A stretch of DNA of 18,842 nt from JBBRHF01 sp038223055 (GCA_038223055.1 JBBRHF010000075.1:1-18842); one strand, 5' to 3'; positions 1-11,403 are shown, counted from the first letter of the stretch. Made by a program: numbers and translations. Notes: generated from the sequence alone by a model not told the origin.

Positions 1-282
1 GGTCCGATCGGCCAGGCGCTCGACCGCCTCGCTGAAGGACAGGTGGTCGACCTTCTGGACGAAGGAGATGACATCGCCGCTCTCCTGGCAGCCGAAGCAG
101 TGGAACAGACCGACATTCGGTCGCACCGAGAAGGAAGGTGACTTCTCGTCGTGGAAGGGGCACAGGCCCATAAAGCTGCCGCCGCCGGTGTGGCGCAGGG
201 TGACAACATCGCCGACGATTTCGGCGAGGTCGGCCCGCTCCTTGACCAGCTCGACGTCCTCGTCCCGAATGCGGCCAGCCAC
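1..282 (-). CDS. dnaG: DNA primase, N-terminal part (cut by window edge)
   Basis: DNA primase makes the RNA primers for chromosome replication. Only the first 94 codons are in the window. They contain the complete CHC2 zinc-binding domain: Cys41-x2-His44, then Cys62-x2-Cys65, within the typical context GLCPFHDEKSPSFSV and FHCFGCQESGD. The TOPRIM catalytic domain lies outside. The GTG start at 282 is chosen because the protein then begins MAGRIRDEDVELVKERADL, the usual actinobacterial primase N-terminus. No Shine-Dalgarno is visible, but a TAGACT hexamer lies exactly 7 nt upstream, which suggests a leaderless transcript in addition to read-through from the flavoprotein gene 10 nt upstream. Identity is secure. 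Confidence 0.95.
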   Translation of the reverse strand, partial: MAGRIRDEDVELVKERADLAEIVGDVVTLRHTGGGSFMGLCPFHDEKSPSFSVRPNVGLFHCFGCQESGDVISFVQKVDHLSFSEAVERLADRT

Positions 283-289
283 GGCGGCG

Positions 290-295
290 AGTCTA
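290..295 (-). promoter_or_regulatory. Putative leaderless -10 element for dnaG
   Basis: The hexamer TAGACT on the minus strand is followed by 7 nt and the GTG of dnaG. This is the TAnnnT-N6/7-start arrangement of leaderless actinobacterial transcripts. Its TAG is at the same time the stop codon of the upstream flavoprotein gene. No clear -35 is seen. It is inferred from spacing only. Confidence 0.45.
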
Positions 296-1531
296 CGGGC
301 CGGCCCCGACAAGGTCGGCCAGCGCGACGTCAGGGTCGGCGAGCCGGTCGCGGTCGACGACGGCCCGCTCGCGGGCGAGGCGCTTGATGTCGTCGGACTG
401 GTCCCAGATGTTGACGTTCATCCCGGCCAGCACCCGGCCACCCGAGCACCAGAACGCCAGCCACTCCCCCGAGGAAGGCTCGCCACGCAGCACGACGTCC
501 TCGGCCCCATCGGGCCCGACCCAGCCGTGGTACTCCATGCCGAGGTCGAACTGGTCGCTGAAGAAATAAGGCAGCTTGGCGTAGGGCTCGCCGGCCCCGG
601 CCATCGACCGGCCCGCGGCCTTTCCCTGGTTGGTCGCGTTGGCCCAGTGCTCGAGCCGCATCCGCGCATCGAGCAACGGGTTGTAGGCATTGGCGACGTC
701 GCCCGCCGCGTAGATCGCCGGGTCGGAGGTCCGCAACATCTCGTCGACCGTGATGCCGTTGTCGATCGCGAGCCCAGCAGCCTCGGCGATGGAGGTGTTG
801 GGGGCGATGCCGACGCCGACGACGACCGCGCCGGCCGGAAGGGTGTCCCCGCTGGTGAGGGTCACCCCGGTCACCCGACCGCCGTCCCCCTCGAAGCCCC
901 GCAAACCCGCTCCGGTGCGTACGTCGACGCCGTTGGCCCGCTGCACCGAGGCGAAGATCTCGCCTACCCCACGGCCGAGAACGCCGTAGAGCGGCGTGGG
1001 CTGCGGCTCGACCAGAGTGACCTCGGCGCCGTGCTGGCGAGCGGCGGCGGCCACCTCCAGACCGATCCACCCGCCCCCCACGATGACCACCGGGCCGGCG
1101 TCGGTGACGGCCGCCCGGATCGCCTCGGAATCACCGACCCGGCGCAGGTAGTGGATCCCGGTGAGCTCGGCCCCGGGCACCTGCAGGCGCCGCGGCGACG
1201 AGCCGGTGGCGATGAGCAGCTTGTCGTAGCCGATCCGGTCGCCGCCGGCCAGCTCGACCTGGCGGTCGCGCCGGTGCAGGCCCGTCGCGGCGGCACCAAG
1301 CCGCAGTTCGACGCGATTCTCGGCGTACCAGCCCTCGTCGTGGACGAAGATCTTCTCCCGCGGGTCCTTGCCGATGAGGTAGCCCTTGGACAGCGGCGGC
1401 CGCTCGTAGGGCCGGTCCGGCTCGTCGCCGACGAGCACCACGGCGCCGTCGAAACCGGCGCTGCGCAGCCCCTCGGCGGCCTTCGCCCCGGCCAGAGAAG
1501 CACCCACGATGACGTATGTCGAGTCGCTCAT
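293..1531 (-). CDS. NAD(P)H-dependent ferredoxin/rubredoxin reductase-type flavoprotein
   Basis: This 412-aa FAD-dependent pyridine nucleotide-disulfide-fold oxidoreductase is of the rhodocoxin/putidaredoxin reductase type, which passes electrons from NAD(P)H to a small iron-sulfur protein, often for a cytochrome P450 or dioxygenase. The first FAD motif is at residues 9-16 (VGASLAGA, with Ser where Gly is usual). PYERPPLSK is at 41-49, ATGSSPR at 108-114, the NAD motif VGGGWIG at 151-157, and the second FAD motif YAAGDVA at 274-280. Residues about 320-405 form the C-terminal reductase domain. There is no CxxxxC redox pair, as expected for this family. The ATG has a fair ribosome site (AGGA, about 8 nt upstream) and starts 4 nt after the dgt stop, so it is cotranscribed with dgt and dnaG. 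No ferredoxin or P450 gene is nearby, so the partner is unknown. Confidence 0.85.
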   Translation of the reverse strand: MSDSTYVIVGASLAGAKAAEGLRSAGFDGAVVLVGDEPDRPYERPPLSKGYLIGKDPREKIFVHDEGWYAENRVELRLGAAATGLHRRDRQVELAGGDRIGYDKLLIATGSSPRRLQVPGAELTGIHYLRRVGDSEAIRAAVTDAGPVVIVGGGWIGLEVAAAARQHGAEVTLVEPQPTPLYGVLGRGVGEIFASVQRANGVDVRTGAGLRGFEGDGGRVTGVTLTSGDTLPAGAVVVGVGIAPNTSIAEAAGLAIDNGITVDEMLRTSDPAIYAAGDVANAYNPLLDARMRLEHWANATNQGKAAGRSMAGAGEPYAKLPYFFSDQFDLGMEYHGWVGPDGAEDVVLRGEPSSGEWLAFWCSGGRVLAGMNVNIWDQSDDIKRLARERAVVDRDRLADPDVALADLVGAGP

Positions 1532-1535
1532 GGCG

Positions 1536-2771
1536 TCATCCTGCCGTGAGTAGCCGGTGTGTGACTAGGGCGGACGTGTCGGTCAGCGAAGCGACATGGT
1601 CCAGCACGACCCGCAGCCGTCCGGCGTCGTCGGGGGCCTCGGCGTAGGCGGCGGCCAACGGCGGGTCGAGGTGCTCGGGCGCGTGCGCCGTCAGCGCCTC
1701 CACCAGCTCGAGCACCATCGCCCGTTGCAGGACGTAGCGCTCGGTGGCCACCTCGCTGTCCATGACGTAGTGCGCCACGACGCCCTTGAGCACCTCGCAC
1801 TCCAGCCGCACCCCGCGAGGTACGACGAGGTCTGCGGTGAAGCGTGCCAGCGGCCGGTCACCGTAGCGCGCCCGGGTCGCTTTCTCGGCGGACACGCAGA
1901 ACCGCCCGATGAGCTGGCTGGTCGCGTCCTTGAGCCGGGCCAGGGCGCGCAGCGACCCGTCGTAGGAGGCCGGCCAGTAGGGCAGGGAAAGGAGGCGGTC
2001 CAGGGCGCTGTCCAGCTCGCCCGCCGGCACCTCGGGTAACCGGCGGGCACACTGGTCCAGCACGGCCGCCCGCTCGGCCCGCAGGTGGTCCAGGCGCAGA
2101 TCTCCGGCGTAGAGCGCGTCCTCGAGGTCGTGCACGGAGTAGGCCACGTCGTCGGACCAGTCCATCACCTGGGCCTCCAGACAGCGCCGTCGGCCGACGT
2201 CCTCATCGGGGCCGGCGCGCAGCCAGGCGAACACGTCCAGGTCGTCGGCGTAGACGCCGAACTTGGCGCTCGGGCCGTCGCCGGGCGGCCGGGTCCACGG
2301 ATACTTGCAGGCCGCATCGAGAACGGCCCTGGTCAGGTTGAGCCCCACGCTGCGGCCATCCGGGGCGAACGCCTTGGCCTCGAGCCGGGAGAGGATGCGC
2401 AGGCTCTGCGCGTTGCCCTCGAAGCCGCCGCAACCGCCGGCGACCTCGTCGAGGGCCGCCTCACCGGTGTGCCCGAACGGCGGGTGGCCCAGGTCGTGGG
2501 CCAGGCAGGCCGTCTCCACCAGGTCGGGGTCGCAACCCAGCGCGGTGCCGAGCTCGCGACCGATCTGCGCGCACTCGAGGGAGTGGGTGAGCCGGGTGCG
2601 CGGGAAGTCGCTCTCCCAGGGGACGACGACCTGGGTCTTGGCGGCGAGGCGGCGCAGGGCGGCGCTGTGCAGGACGCGGGCCCGGTCGCGGGCGAAGTCG
2701 CTGCGCCCGGCGCGCTTGGGCGGCTCAACGACCCAGCGCTGGCGGTCGGCGGCGGCGTACGAGCCGGTCAT
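1536..2771 (-). CDS. dgt: dGTPase-like HD-domain triphosphohydrolase
   Basis: A 411-aa deoxyguanosinetriphosphate triphosphohydrolase-like protein. The family hydrolyses dNTPs to deoxynucleosides plus tripolyphosphate and takes part in dNTP pool control. The HD metal site is visible: His63 in RTRLTHSLE, His92-Asp93 in CLAHDLGHPPFGHTGE, and the later acidic ligand in MDWSDDVAYSVHDLEDA (about residues 203-219). Length and order match the actinobacterial form next to dnaG (Rv2343c-Rv2344c in M. tuberculosis, from memory). The ATG start gives MTGSYAAADRQRWVVEP with a plausible ribosome site GGGGCGGA just upstream. That site overlaps the outer arm of a long palindrome at 2780-2852. Substrate specificity in actinobacteria is not settled, so 'dGTPase-like' is the safe name. 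Confidence 0.93.
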   Translation of the reverse strand: MTGSYAAADRQRWVVEPPKRAGRSDFARDRARVLHSAALRRLAAKTQVVVPWESDFPRTRLTHSLECAQIGRELGTALGCDPDLVETACLAHDLGHPPFGHTGEAALDEVAGGCGGFEGNAQSLRILSRLEAKAFAPDGRSVGLNLTRAVLDAACKYPWTRPPGDGPSAKFGVYADDLDVFAWLRAGPDEDVGRRRCLEAQVMDWSDDVAYSVHDLEDALYAGDLRLDHLRAERAAVLDQCARRLPEVPAGELDSALDRLLSLPYWPASYDGSLRALARLKDATSQLIGRFCVSAEKATRARYGDRPLARFTADLVVPRGVRLECEVLKGVVAHYVMDSEVATERYVLQRAMVLELVEALTAHAPEHLDPPLAAAYAEAPDDAGRLRVVLDHVASLTDTSALVTHRLLTAG

Positions 2772-2779
2772 GCCGTTCC

Positions 2780-2852
2780 GCCCCGCGGAGGACGTCCGAA
2801 CAAGCGGAGTCCAGGACGCACGCTTGTTCGGACGTCACGGCGGACGCGGGGC
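2780..2852. repeat. Long palindromic element, copy A (ydcF-dgt gap)
   Basis: A perfect 16-bp inverted repeat (GACGTCCGAACAAGCG at 2791-2806; its reverse complement at 2821-2836) flanks a 14-nt loop (GAGTCCAGGACGCA). An outer 8-bp stem, GCCCCGCG at 2780-2787 with CGCGGGGC at 2845-2852, adds a second helix with an asymmetric internal loop. It fills nearly the whole gap between ydcF (stop 2 nt away) and dgt. A related copy lies at 6274-6339. It has no U-tract, so it is not a classical intrinsic terminator, although actinobacterial terminators often lack one. Its roles could be terminator, processing site, protein-binding palindrome or small mobile repeat. Confidence 0.85.
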
Positions 2853-2853
2853 G

Positions 2854-3473
2854 TCATACGGCGTGCGGGCCCGCATCGGAACTGCGGTGGAAGACTCGGT
2901 AGTAGGCGTAGGCCAACGTCTCGCGTACGACGTAGCGCACCTCGGTCGCGCGGGTGCGCACGGCGGGGCCCTGCCTGGTCGGCGACGTCACCGCGTCGAC
3001 GCCCTCGTCTCGGGCCATCGTGCGGGTGCGCAGCGAGTGCCAGGGGTCGGTGACCACCACGGCTGTGGTCCACCCGCGCTGCTTCATCCGGGCGGCGACG
3101 GCGCGCAGGCTGGTCAGCGAGTCGGTGCCTGCCTCGACCGGCACGACCTTGCTCGCGGGGACCTCGTGGCGGGCGAGCCAGGCGCGGCCCGCCGCAGCCT
3201 CGGTGAACCGGTCACCGACCTGGCGACCGCCGACCGTGATGACGCGGGGGGCGACGCCCTTGGCGTAGAGATCCCTGGCGTGCACCAGTCGCGCGGTGAA
3301 CACCGAGGACGGCCGGCCGTCGAACTGCGCCGCGCCGAGCACCACGATGACGTCGGACACCCGCCGGTCGTCCTGGCGGGCGACCCACCAGACCCGCCCG
3401 CCGATGCCGAGCAGCAGCACGAGACCGAGCACGAGCAGCGCCGCCACCGCCCGGGCGGCCCACCGGACCAACC

Positions 3474-3477
<4 letters not shown>
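2854..3477 (-). CDS. DUF218 (YdcF/SanA/ElyC-like) membrane-anchored protein
   Basis: A 207-aa protein with one N-terminal membrane segment (about residues 9-32, AVAALLVLGLVLLLGIGG), then a DUF218 domain outside or at the membrane. Family motifs are visible: VIVVLGAAQFDGRPS (44-58), the VGG segment near 82-84, EAGTDSLTSL (115-124) and VVTDPWHSLR (141-150). Members such as ElyC and SanA affect envelope integrity in E. coli; the biochemical activity is unclear. The GTG start overlaps the ppdK stop (GTGA), so translation is coupled to ppdK. The palindromic element copy A follows its stop codon by 2 nt. Confidence 0.85.
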
Positions 3478-6182
<2,705 letters not shown>

Positions 6183-6273
6183 GAAAGCCACCCCTCGAGT
6201 TGTGTCACGAGCTGCCTCCGAGCCTACTCAGCCACCCCAAATCGGCGTGCCGGCGCCGTGATCCCGGCGACGT

Positions 6274-6339
6274 GACCCGCACCATAACGTCCGAACTAGC
6301 GCGCGTCATGGACCCCGCTTGTTCGGACGTTGCGGGGTC
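6274..6339. repeat. Long palindromic element, copy B (dusB-ppdK gap)
   Basis: Arms AACGTCCGAACTAGCG (6286-6301) and CGCTTGTTCGGACGTT (6316-6331) pair over 15 of 16 positions around a 14-nt loop. The reverse complement of the loop matches the copy A loop at 11 of 14 positions, so copy B is the same element in inverse orientation. The outer arms GACCCGC (6274-6280) and GCGGGGTC (6332-6339) pair with one bulge. The base pair at the foot of the inner stem is G-C in copy A and A-T in copy B. It lies just after the dusB stop, in the 165-nt gap before ppdK, where I see no other feature except the ppdK ribosome site. Confidence 0.8.
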
Positions 6340-6347
6340 GGGCTCGC

Positions 6348-7478
6348 TCACCCGCCCGACACCGCGAGCTCAGCATCGGTCCCGACGAACCCACCCGACC
6401 GCCCGTCCAGCCACCCGTCGGGCAGCGCGACCCGGCGGGGTGGGCCGAGGCGACCGCGCGGGACGTCCGCGACATCGGCCGGGAAGGGCTGGGCCGGGTC
6501 GAGAGTGCCGAGCAGGTCGTCGAGCTCGGCCAGCGAGGACGACAGTCCCAGGCGGTGGCGCAGCTCCCCGCCGACGGGAAATCCCTTGAGATACCACGAG
6601 ACGTGCTTGCGGAACTCGCGCGACCCCTTGTCCTCCCCGAGCCACCCTGCCATCAGGGTGGCGTGCCGGCGCATCACCTTCGCGACCTCACCGAGGAATG
6701 GTTCGGGCACCGGCGGCAGCCCCGCGAAGGCTCGGTCGAAGGCAGCGAAGAGCCAGGGACGCCCGAGGCAGCCGCGGCCGACGACGACGCCGTCGCAGCC
6801 GGTCTCCCGCATCATCCGCAGCGCGTCGCCCGCCGCCCAGACGTCGCCGTTGCCGAGGACCGGCACCGTGGTCACGTGCTCCTTGAGCCGGGCGACGGCC
6901 GACCAGTCGGCCTGCCCGGAATAGGCCTGCGCCGCCGTCCGGCCGTGCAACGCGACAGCCGCGACGCCCTCCTGCTCGGCGATCCGACCGGCGTCGAGAT
7001 AGGTCAGATGGTCCGCGTCGATGCCCATCCGCATCTTCATCGTGACCGGGCGCGGACCCGCGGCCCGCACGGCCGCGCGCAGCACCGCGCGCAGCAGGTC
7101 GCGCTTCCACGGCAGCGCAGCCCCTCCCCCGCGGCGGGTGACCTTGGGCACGGGGCAGCCGAAGTTGAGGTCGATGTGGTCCGCGAGGTCCTCGGCGACC
7201 AGCATCGTGACCGCCTCGCGCACGACACCGGGGTCCACGCCGTAGAGTTGCAGGCTTCGCGGGTGCTCGGCCGGGCCGAACTCGATCATCCGCATGGTCG
7301 CGGGATCGCGCTCGACCAGCGCCCTGGTCGTGATCATCTCGCTGACGTAGAGCCCGCCGCCGAAGTCGCGGCACAGGGTGCGGAAGGCGACGTTGGTGAT
7401 GCCCGCCATCGGGGCGAGCACGACGGGGGGCCATACGAAGTAGGGCCCGACCTTCAAGCCCGCAGAGACAGGGGTCAC
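6348..7478 (-). CDS. dusB: tRNA-dihydrouridine synthase
   Basis: An FMN enzyme that reduces specific uridines in tRNA to dihydrouridine. In the 376-aa reading, the FMN-binding start of the TIM barrel is APMAGITNVAFRTLCRDFGG (22-41). The catalytic Cys108 is in LNFGCPVPKVTRRGGGAAL. ALHGRTAAQAYSG (176-188), NGDVWAAGDA (210-219) and VVGRGCLGRPWLF (232-244) follow in order. The C-terminal helical tRNA-binding part is about 265-330. The frame stays open far upstream, but homology begins near MTPVSAGLKVGPYFVWPP, so the GTG at 7478 is used; its ribosome site is poor. A 19-bp tandem array lies 24 nt upstream, and palindromic element copy B is just downstream. The subfamily symbol is the usual one for actinobacterial DUS; exact target uridines are not predictable. 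Confidence 0.93.
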   Translation of the reverse strand: MTPVSAGLKVGPYFVWPPVVLAPMAGITNVAFRTLCRDFGGGLYVSEMITTRALVERDPATMRMIEFGPAEHPRSLQLYGVDPGVVREAVTMLVAEDLADHIDLNFGCPVPKVTRRGGGAALPWKRDLLRAVLRAAVRAAGPRPVTMKMRMGIDADHLTYLDAGRIAEQEGVAAVALHGRTAAQAYSGQADWSAVARLKEHVTTVPVLGNGDVWAAGDALRMMRETGCDGVVVGRGCLGRPWLFAAFDRAFAGLPPVPEPFLGEVAKVMRRHATLMAGWLGEDKGSREFRKHVSWYLKGFPVGGELRHRLGLSSSLAELDDLLGTLDPAQPFPADVADVPRGRLGPPRRVALPDGWLDGRSGGFVGTDAELAVSGG

Positions 7479-7501
7479 CGGACCATGATCCCAGTACGAC
7501 G

Positions 7502-7652
7502 GGGGACGCAGGTTCGACGTGGGGACGCAGATTCCACCTGGGGACGCAGGTTCGACGTGGGGACGCAGGTTCGACGTGGGGACGCAGATTCGACGTGGGA
7601 CGCAGATTCCACGTGGGGACGCAGGTTCCACGTGGGGACGCAGGTTCGACGT
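7502..7652. repeat. 19-bp tandem array, 8 units, upstream of dusB
   Basis: Eight head-to-tail units of GGGGACGCAGGTTCGACGT begin at 7502, 7521, 7540, 7559, 7578, 7597, 7615 and 7634. Variants are confined to a few positions: GGTT/GATT, TCGAC/TCCAC and one ACCT. Unit six is 18 bp because one G is missing. There are no spacers, so this is a minisatellite or iteron-like array and not a CRISPR. It occupies almost all of the gap between the lipoprotein stop (7660) and the dusB start (7478). The unit length is not a multiple of three, so coding use is unlikely. Function is unknown. Confidence 0.95.
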
Positions 7653-7659
7653 GGGCGGC

Positions 7660-8601
7660 TCACTCGGCCAGCGGCGAACGCACCTGCTCGGCCAGCGCGC
7701 CCAGGTCCGGGCGCACCCCACGCCCGGAGGCGACGATGAGCAGCCCCACGCGGCGACCGGACCGCACGATCGCCTCGGACCAGAGCCACGGGGCCGCGCC
7801 GTAGCCAAGCTCCTGCCGCCGGTCCAGCACCGTTGTCGCGTCGGCCCGAACCGGGGTGACCACGACGACCGGCGGGTCCTGCGCGCCGACCCGGGCCGCC
7901 GGAGCCGGGCAGGAGCGGGCGATGCGGGCCATGCCGCCGAGGAAGCCGGCCGAAGCGGCGGGCGAGTCAAACTCCAGCGCCAGCGCGACGCCGGGCGCCT
8001 CTCCCGGGCCGCGGAACGTCGCCTCGAGGGCGTGCTGCGGGCGGGGCAGCACGGGCGGGGTGGCCAGGCCGGCGCAGCCGAGCGGCACCACCGACGCGAC
8101 AATGTCGCCCGGCCGGCGGGCCCGGACGTAGGCGCCGTTGCCGGCGTAGCCCTGCTCGGGGTCCCCTGGGTCCACGTAGGTGCGCCAGCCGGGCCCGAGG
8201 TCCGTGGCCACGGGCAGGTCGGTCTGGTCGAGGGCGCCCGACGTCTTGGCCGGCACGGCCGTCTCGCCGCCGGCACCGTCGGGTAGACCGCTCGCCGTGG
8301 CGCCGGGGGTGGACCGTGCGGTGGTGGGTGGGGTCGCGGCGGGGGTGGACACCGCGCCGGACCGGCTGGCGCTCGCGGCGCCCGGGGTCCCCGCGCCCGG
8401 CGTTCCCGAGCCGGACCCGCCGCTCTGCCCGCAACCGGCAACCACGGCCACCATCACCGCAGCAACGAGCCCCGCGAGCAGCGAGCGCACCGGGATCGGC
8501 GAGCGCACCGGGATCGGCAAGCGCACCACGAACAGCGAGCGCACCGCGAACAGCGAGCGCACCGCGAGCGTCCGCCGCCGGCCGGCCGCCACCCAGGTCA
8601 C
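7660..8601 (-). CDS. Putative secreted lipoprotein of unknown function
   Basis: With the GTG at 8601 (GTGA overlap with the preceding peptidase stop) this is 313 aa. A lipobox is clear: hydrophobic LLAGLVAAVMVAVVAGC with the lipidated Cys at residue 57. A Ser/Gly/Thr/Pro-rich linker follows (about 58-115), then a globular part containing ATDLGPGWRTYVDPGD and paired cysteines. The segment before the hydrophobic core is unusually long because of five 18-bp repeats coding variants of VRSLFA/VRSPIP. Each repeat starts with an in-frame GTG, so any of 8562, 8544, 8526, 8508 or 8490 could be a start; the last gives a normal short signal peptide beginning MRSLLAGL. I do not recognise the family; it only vaguely resembles actinobacterial extracellular sensor-type domains. 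It is likely cotranscribed with the LGFP/M15 gene. Confidence 0.7.
   Translation of the reverse strand: MTWVAAGRRRTLAVRSLFAVRSLFVVRLPIPVRSPIPVRSLLAGLVAAVMVAVVAGCGQSGGSGSGTPGAGTPGAASASRSGAVSTPAATPPTTARSTPGATASGLPDGAGGETAVPAKTSGALDQTDLPVATDLGPGWRTYVDPGDPEQGYAGNGAYVRARRPGDIVASVVPLGCAGLATPPVLPRPQHALEATFRGPGEAPGVALALEFDSPAASAGFLGGMARIARSCPAPAARVGAQDPPVVVVTPVRADATTVLDRRQELGYGAAPWLWSEAIVRSGRRVGLLIVASGRGVRPDLGALAEQVRSPLAE
8481..8570. repeat. In-frame 18-bp tandem repeat in lipoprotein signal region, 5 units
   Basis: Units of GCGAGCGCACCGCGAACA type start at 8481, 8499, 8517, 8535 and 8553. The first two are identical and the others differ by a few bases. On the minus strand each unit reads GTG-CGC-TCG (or TTG) followed by three codons, so the array adds six residues per unit without breaking the frame and presents five in-frame GTG triplets ahead of the signal-peptide core. 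Confidence 0.9.
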
Positions 8602-9893
8602 CCGCCGTTGGACGAGAAGTGCTGGTAGTCCGGGTGCGACCACCGCGCCCCCCACGGCCAGCCCCGGGCCGACATCGCGCGGGCGATCGGCGTACCGGCA
8701 GTGATCATGCCCTTGCGCACCACCCGGCGGTTGAGAAAGGTGCGCCCGGTAGACGGGTAGACGCGGCTACTCGTGACGTAGGGGTTCTCGAGGGTGTTGA
8801 TGTCGATCGCGTTGCCGTAGGAGTGCTGCGAGAGCCGGTAGGGGTTGCCGGTGACCTTGCGGCAGTTGAAGGCCGAGGTGTTGTCGGCGGCCATCGAGGT
8901 GACATCATCGCCCTTGTAGACATCGACCGGGCGGATCTGGCGGATCGGGAAGCGGCTCGCGAAGGCCGACCTGAAGACTCCTTGCAGGTCCGTCGCCACA
9001 CTCGAGTGCGCGACCAGGGTCCCCATCTGGGGCACGCCCTTCCAGTCGTAGTAGGGCACCAGGATGCGGGACAGCGAGTCAGGGATGACCGGGCAGCCGG
9101 CCCGGTAGGTGAACGGGATCTCCGGCGCGGCCACCGGTTGGCGGGCCGACCGCCAGACGCCGGTGATCGTCGCGCCCTTGCCGGCGAGGTAGGTGATCGA
9201 CCCCGACGCGAACGTCGAGCGCCAGCCACCCTTCACGACCATGATCTCCGACCGGGGCAGCCCGAGGTAGGACGCGGCAGCGCCGATGGCGACGTAGCGC
9301 TTGAGCAGCATGCCGGAGATCGAGTGGGCCCCCGTCGGGCCCGACCAGTAGATCCGGCCGCCGGTGAACTGCTGCAGCGCCGATCCGGGTCCGGCCTCGG
9401 AGACTGCCTCGACCCCACGCGGCAGGCCCAGCACCGAGGCGGCCCCGCCAAGGGCGAGGTAGCGAACCAGGACCGCGCCGCTCACCGGCCAGGCGCCGGT
9501 GGCGGGCGAGAAGTAGATCCTGCCCCCGGTGAAGGTCTGCACCAGCGCGCCTGCGCCGGCCTCGGCGGCGGCGGGTGCGGCGCTGGGCAGGCCCAGCGGC
9601 CCGGCCGGACCGTCGAGCGCGAGATAGCGCTCGAGAAACGCACCGGTCGCCTCCCAGGCCGCTGGCGCGCCGGCGACCTGGTAGATGCGCCCGCCCGCGA
9701 AGTCGCGTTCGCGCCCGCCCGGCACGTCGTGCTCCTCGGTCGTCGGCGCCCCGAGCGCGCCCGCCTCGGCGCCCAGGGCCTGCCACCGCGCCTGGATCGG
9801 GGACTCCACGACGGCGGCGCTCGCCAGCCCGGCCAGCAGGAGGGTTAGGGCGAGAGCGCCGAGGACGGCGGTCAGCCGGTACAGCATCGTCAC
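8598..9893 (-). CDS. Secreted LGFP-repeat protein with M15 D-Ala-D-Ala carboxypeptidase domain
   Basis: A 431-aa secreted protein. The signal peptide is residues 1-26 (hydrophobic AVLGALALTLLLAGLASA, cut after ASA). About four LGFP-type repeats follow (roughly 32-73, 83-130, 137-186, 191-240), recognisable by recurring GLP-x-n-FTGGRIY blocks; LGFP repeats bind the cell envelope in corynebacterial-type walls. The C-terminal part (about 255-431) is a VanY/M15-like peptidase with the zinc ligands His357 and Asp364 in SQHSYGNAID and His425 in DYQHFS. The likely role is trimming or remodelling of peptidoglycan peptides. The GTG at 9893 is chosen because GGGAAGG lies 8 nt upstream; an ATG at 9929 is in frame but abuts a hairpin and lacks a ribosome site. 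It is coupled to the lipoprotein gene. Confidence 0.85.
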   Translation of the reverse strand: MTMLYRLTAVLGALALTLLLAGLASAAVVESPIQARWQALGAEAGALGAPTTEEHDVPGGRERDFAGGRIYQVAGAPAAWEATGAFLERYLALDGPAGPLGLPSAAPAAAEAGAGALVQTFTGGRIYFSPATGAWPVSGAVLVRYLALGGAASVLGLPRGVEAVSEAGPGSALQQFTGGRIYWSGPTGAHSISGMLLKRYVAIGAAASYLGLPRSEIMVVKGGWRSTFASGSITYLAGKGATITGVWRSARQPVAAPEIPFTYRAGCPVIPDSLSRILVPYYDWKGVPQMGTLVAHSSVATDLQGVFRSAFASRFPIRQIRPVDVYKGDDVTSMAADNTSAFNCRKVTGNPYRLSQHSYGNAIDINTLENPYVTSSRVYPSTGRTFLNRRVVRKGMITAGTPIARAMSARGWPWGARWSHPDYQHFSSNGG

Positions 9894-9930
9894 CAAGGGA
9901 GCCTTCCCGGTCAGCACGGACCGAAGCATC

Positions 9931-9959
9931 GGCAGCCAACCCGTCGAAGGTTAGCCGCC
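9931..9959 (-). terminator. Hairpin after glyS, likely terminator
   Basis: An 11-bp stem (GGCGGCTAACC with GGTTGGCTGCC, read on the minus strand, two G-U pairs) and a 7-nt loop start 4 nt after the glyS stop codon. No U-tract follows, as is common in high-GC actinobacteria. It would separate glyS from the peptidase-lipoprotein pair. Confidence 0.55.
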
Positions 9960-9963
9960 CTCG

Positions 9964-11361
<1,398 letters not shown>

Positions 11362-11403
11362 GGTGGCTCCATCCGGCTGGCGGTCGGCGGTAAGTGCAGC
11401 AGC

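Noticed and set aside
68..1549. A long plus-strand open frame opposite the flavoprotein gene.
   Set aside because: The minus strand carries clear FAD/NAD motifs over the same bases. The plus-strand protein has no motif and is a high-GC mirror frame; the same holds for 3579-6275 and other long frames opposite ppdK, glyS and recO.
6183..6191. GTG at 6191 as the ppdK start.
   Set aside because: The GAGGG ribosome site would touch the start codon, and the family usually begins MPKYVY, as given by the GTG at 6182.
7502..7652. CRISPR array.
   Set aside because: Units are contiguous 19-mers with no unique spacers, and no cas gene is present.
7502..7652. LexA/SOS boxes in the TTCGAC repeats.
   Set aside because: The units lack the paired CGAAC-N4-GTTCG arrangement of an actinobacterial SOS box; only one half resembles it.
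6348..8441. A 697-codon open frame that would make dusB twice the normal length.
   Set aside because: The upstream part runs through the 19-bp array and antisense to the lipoprotein gene's other frame, and is low-complexity Pro/Arg-rich. Recognisable Dus sequence begins only near 7478.
9894..9929. ATG at 9929 as the start of the LGFP/M15 protein.
   Set aside because: It abuts the hairpin after glyS and has no ribosome site, while the GTG at 9893 has GGGAAGG at good spacing and gives a normal signal peptide.
11362..11403. T-box riboswitch ahead of glyS.
   Set aside because: The gap is only 42 nt and shows neither a specifier stem nor a T-box sequence.
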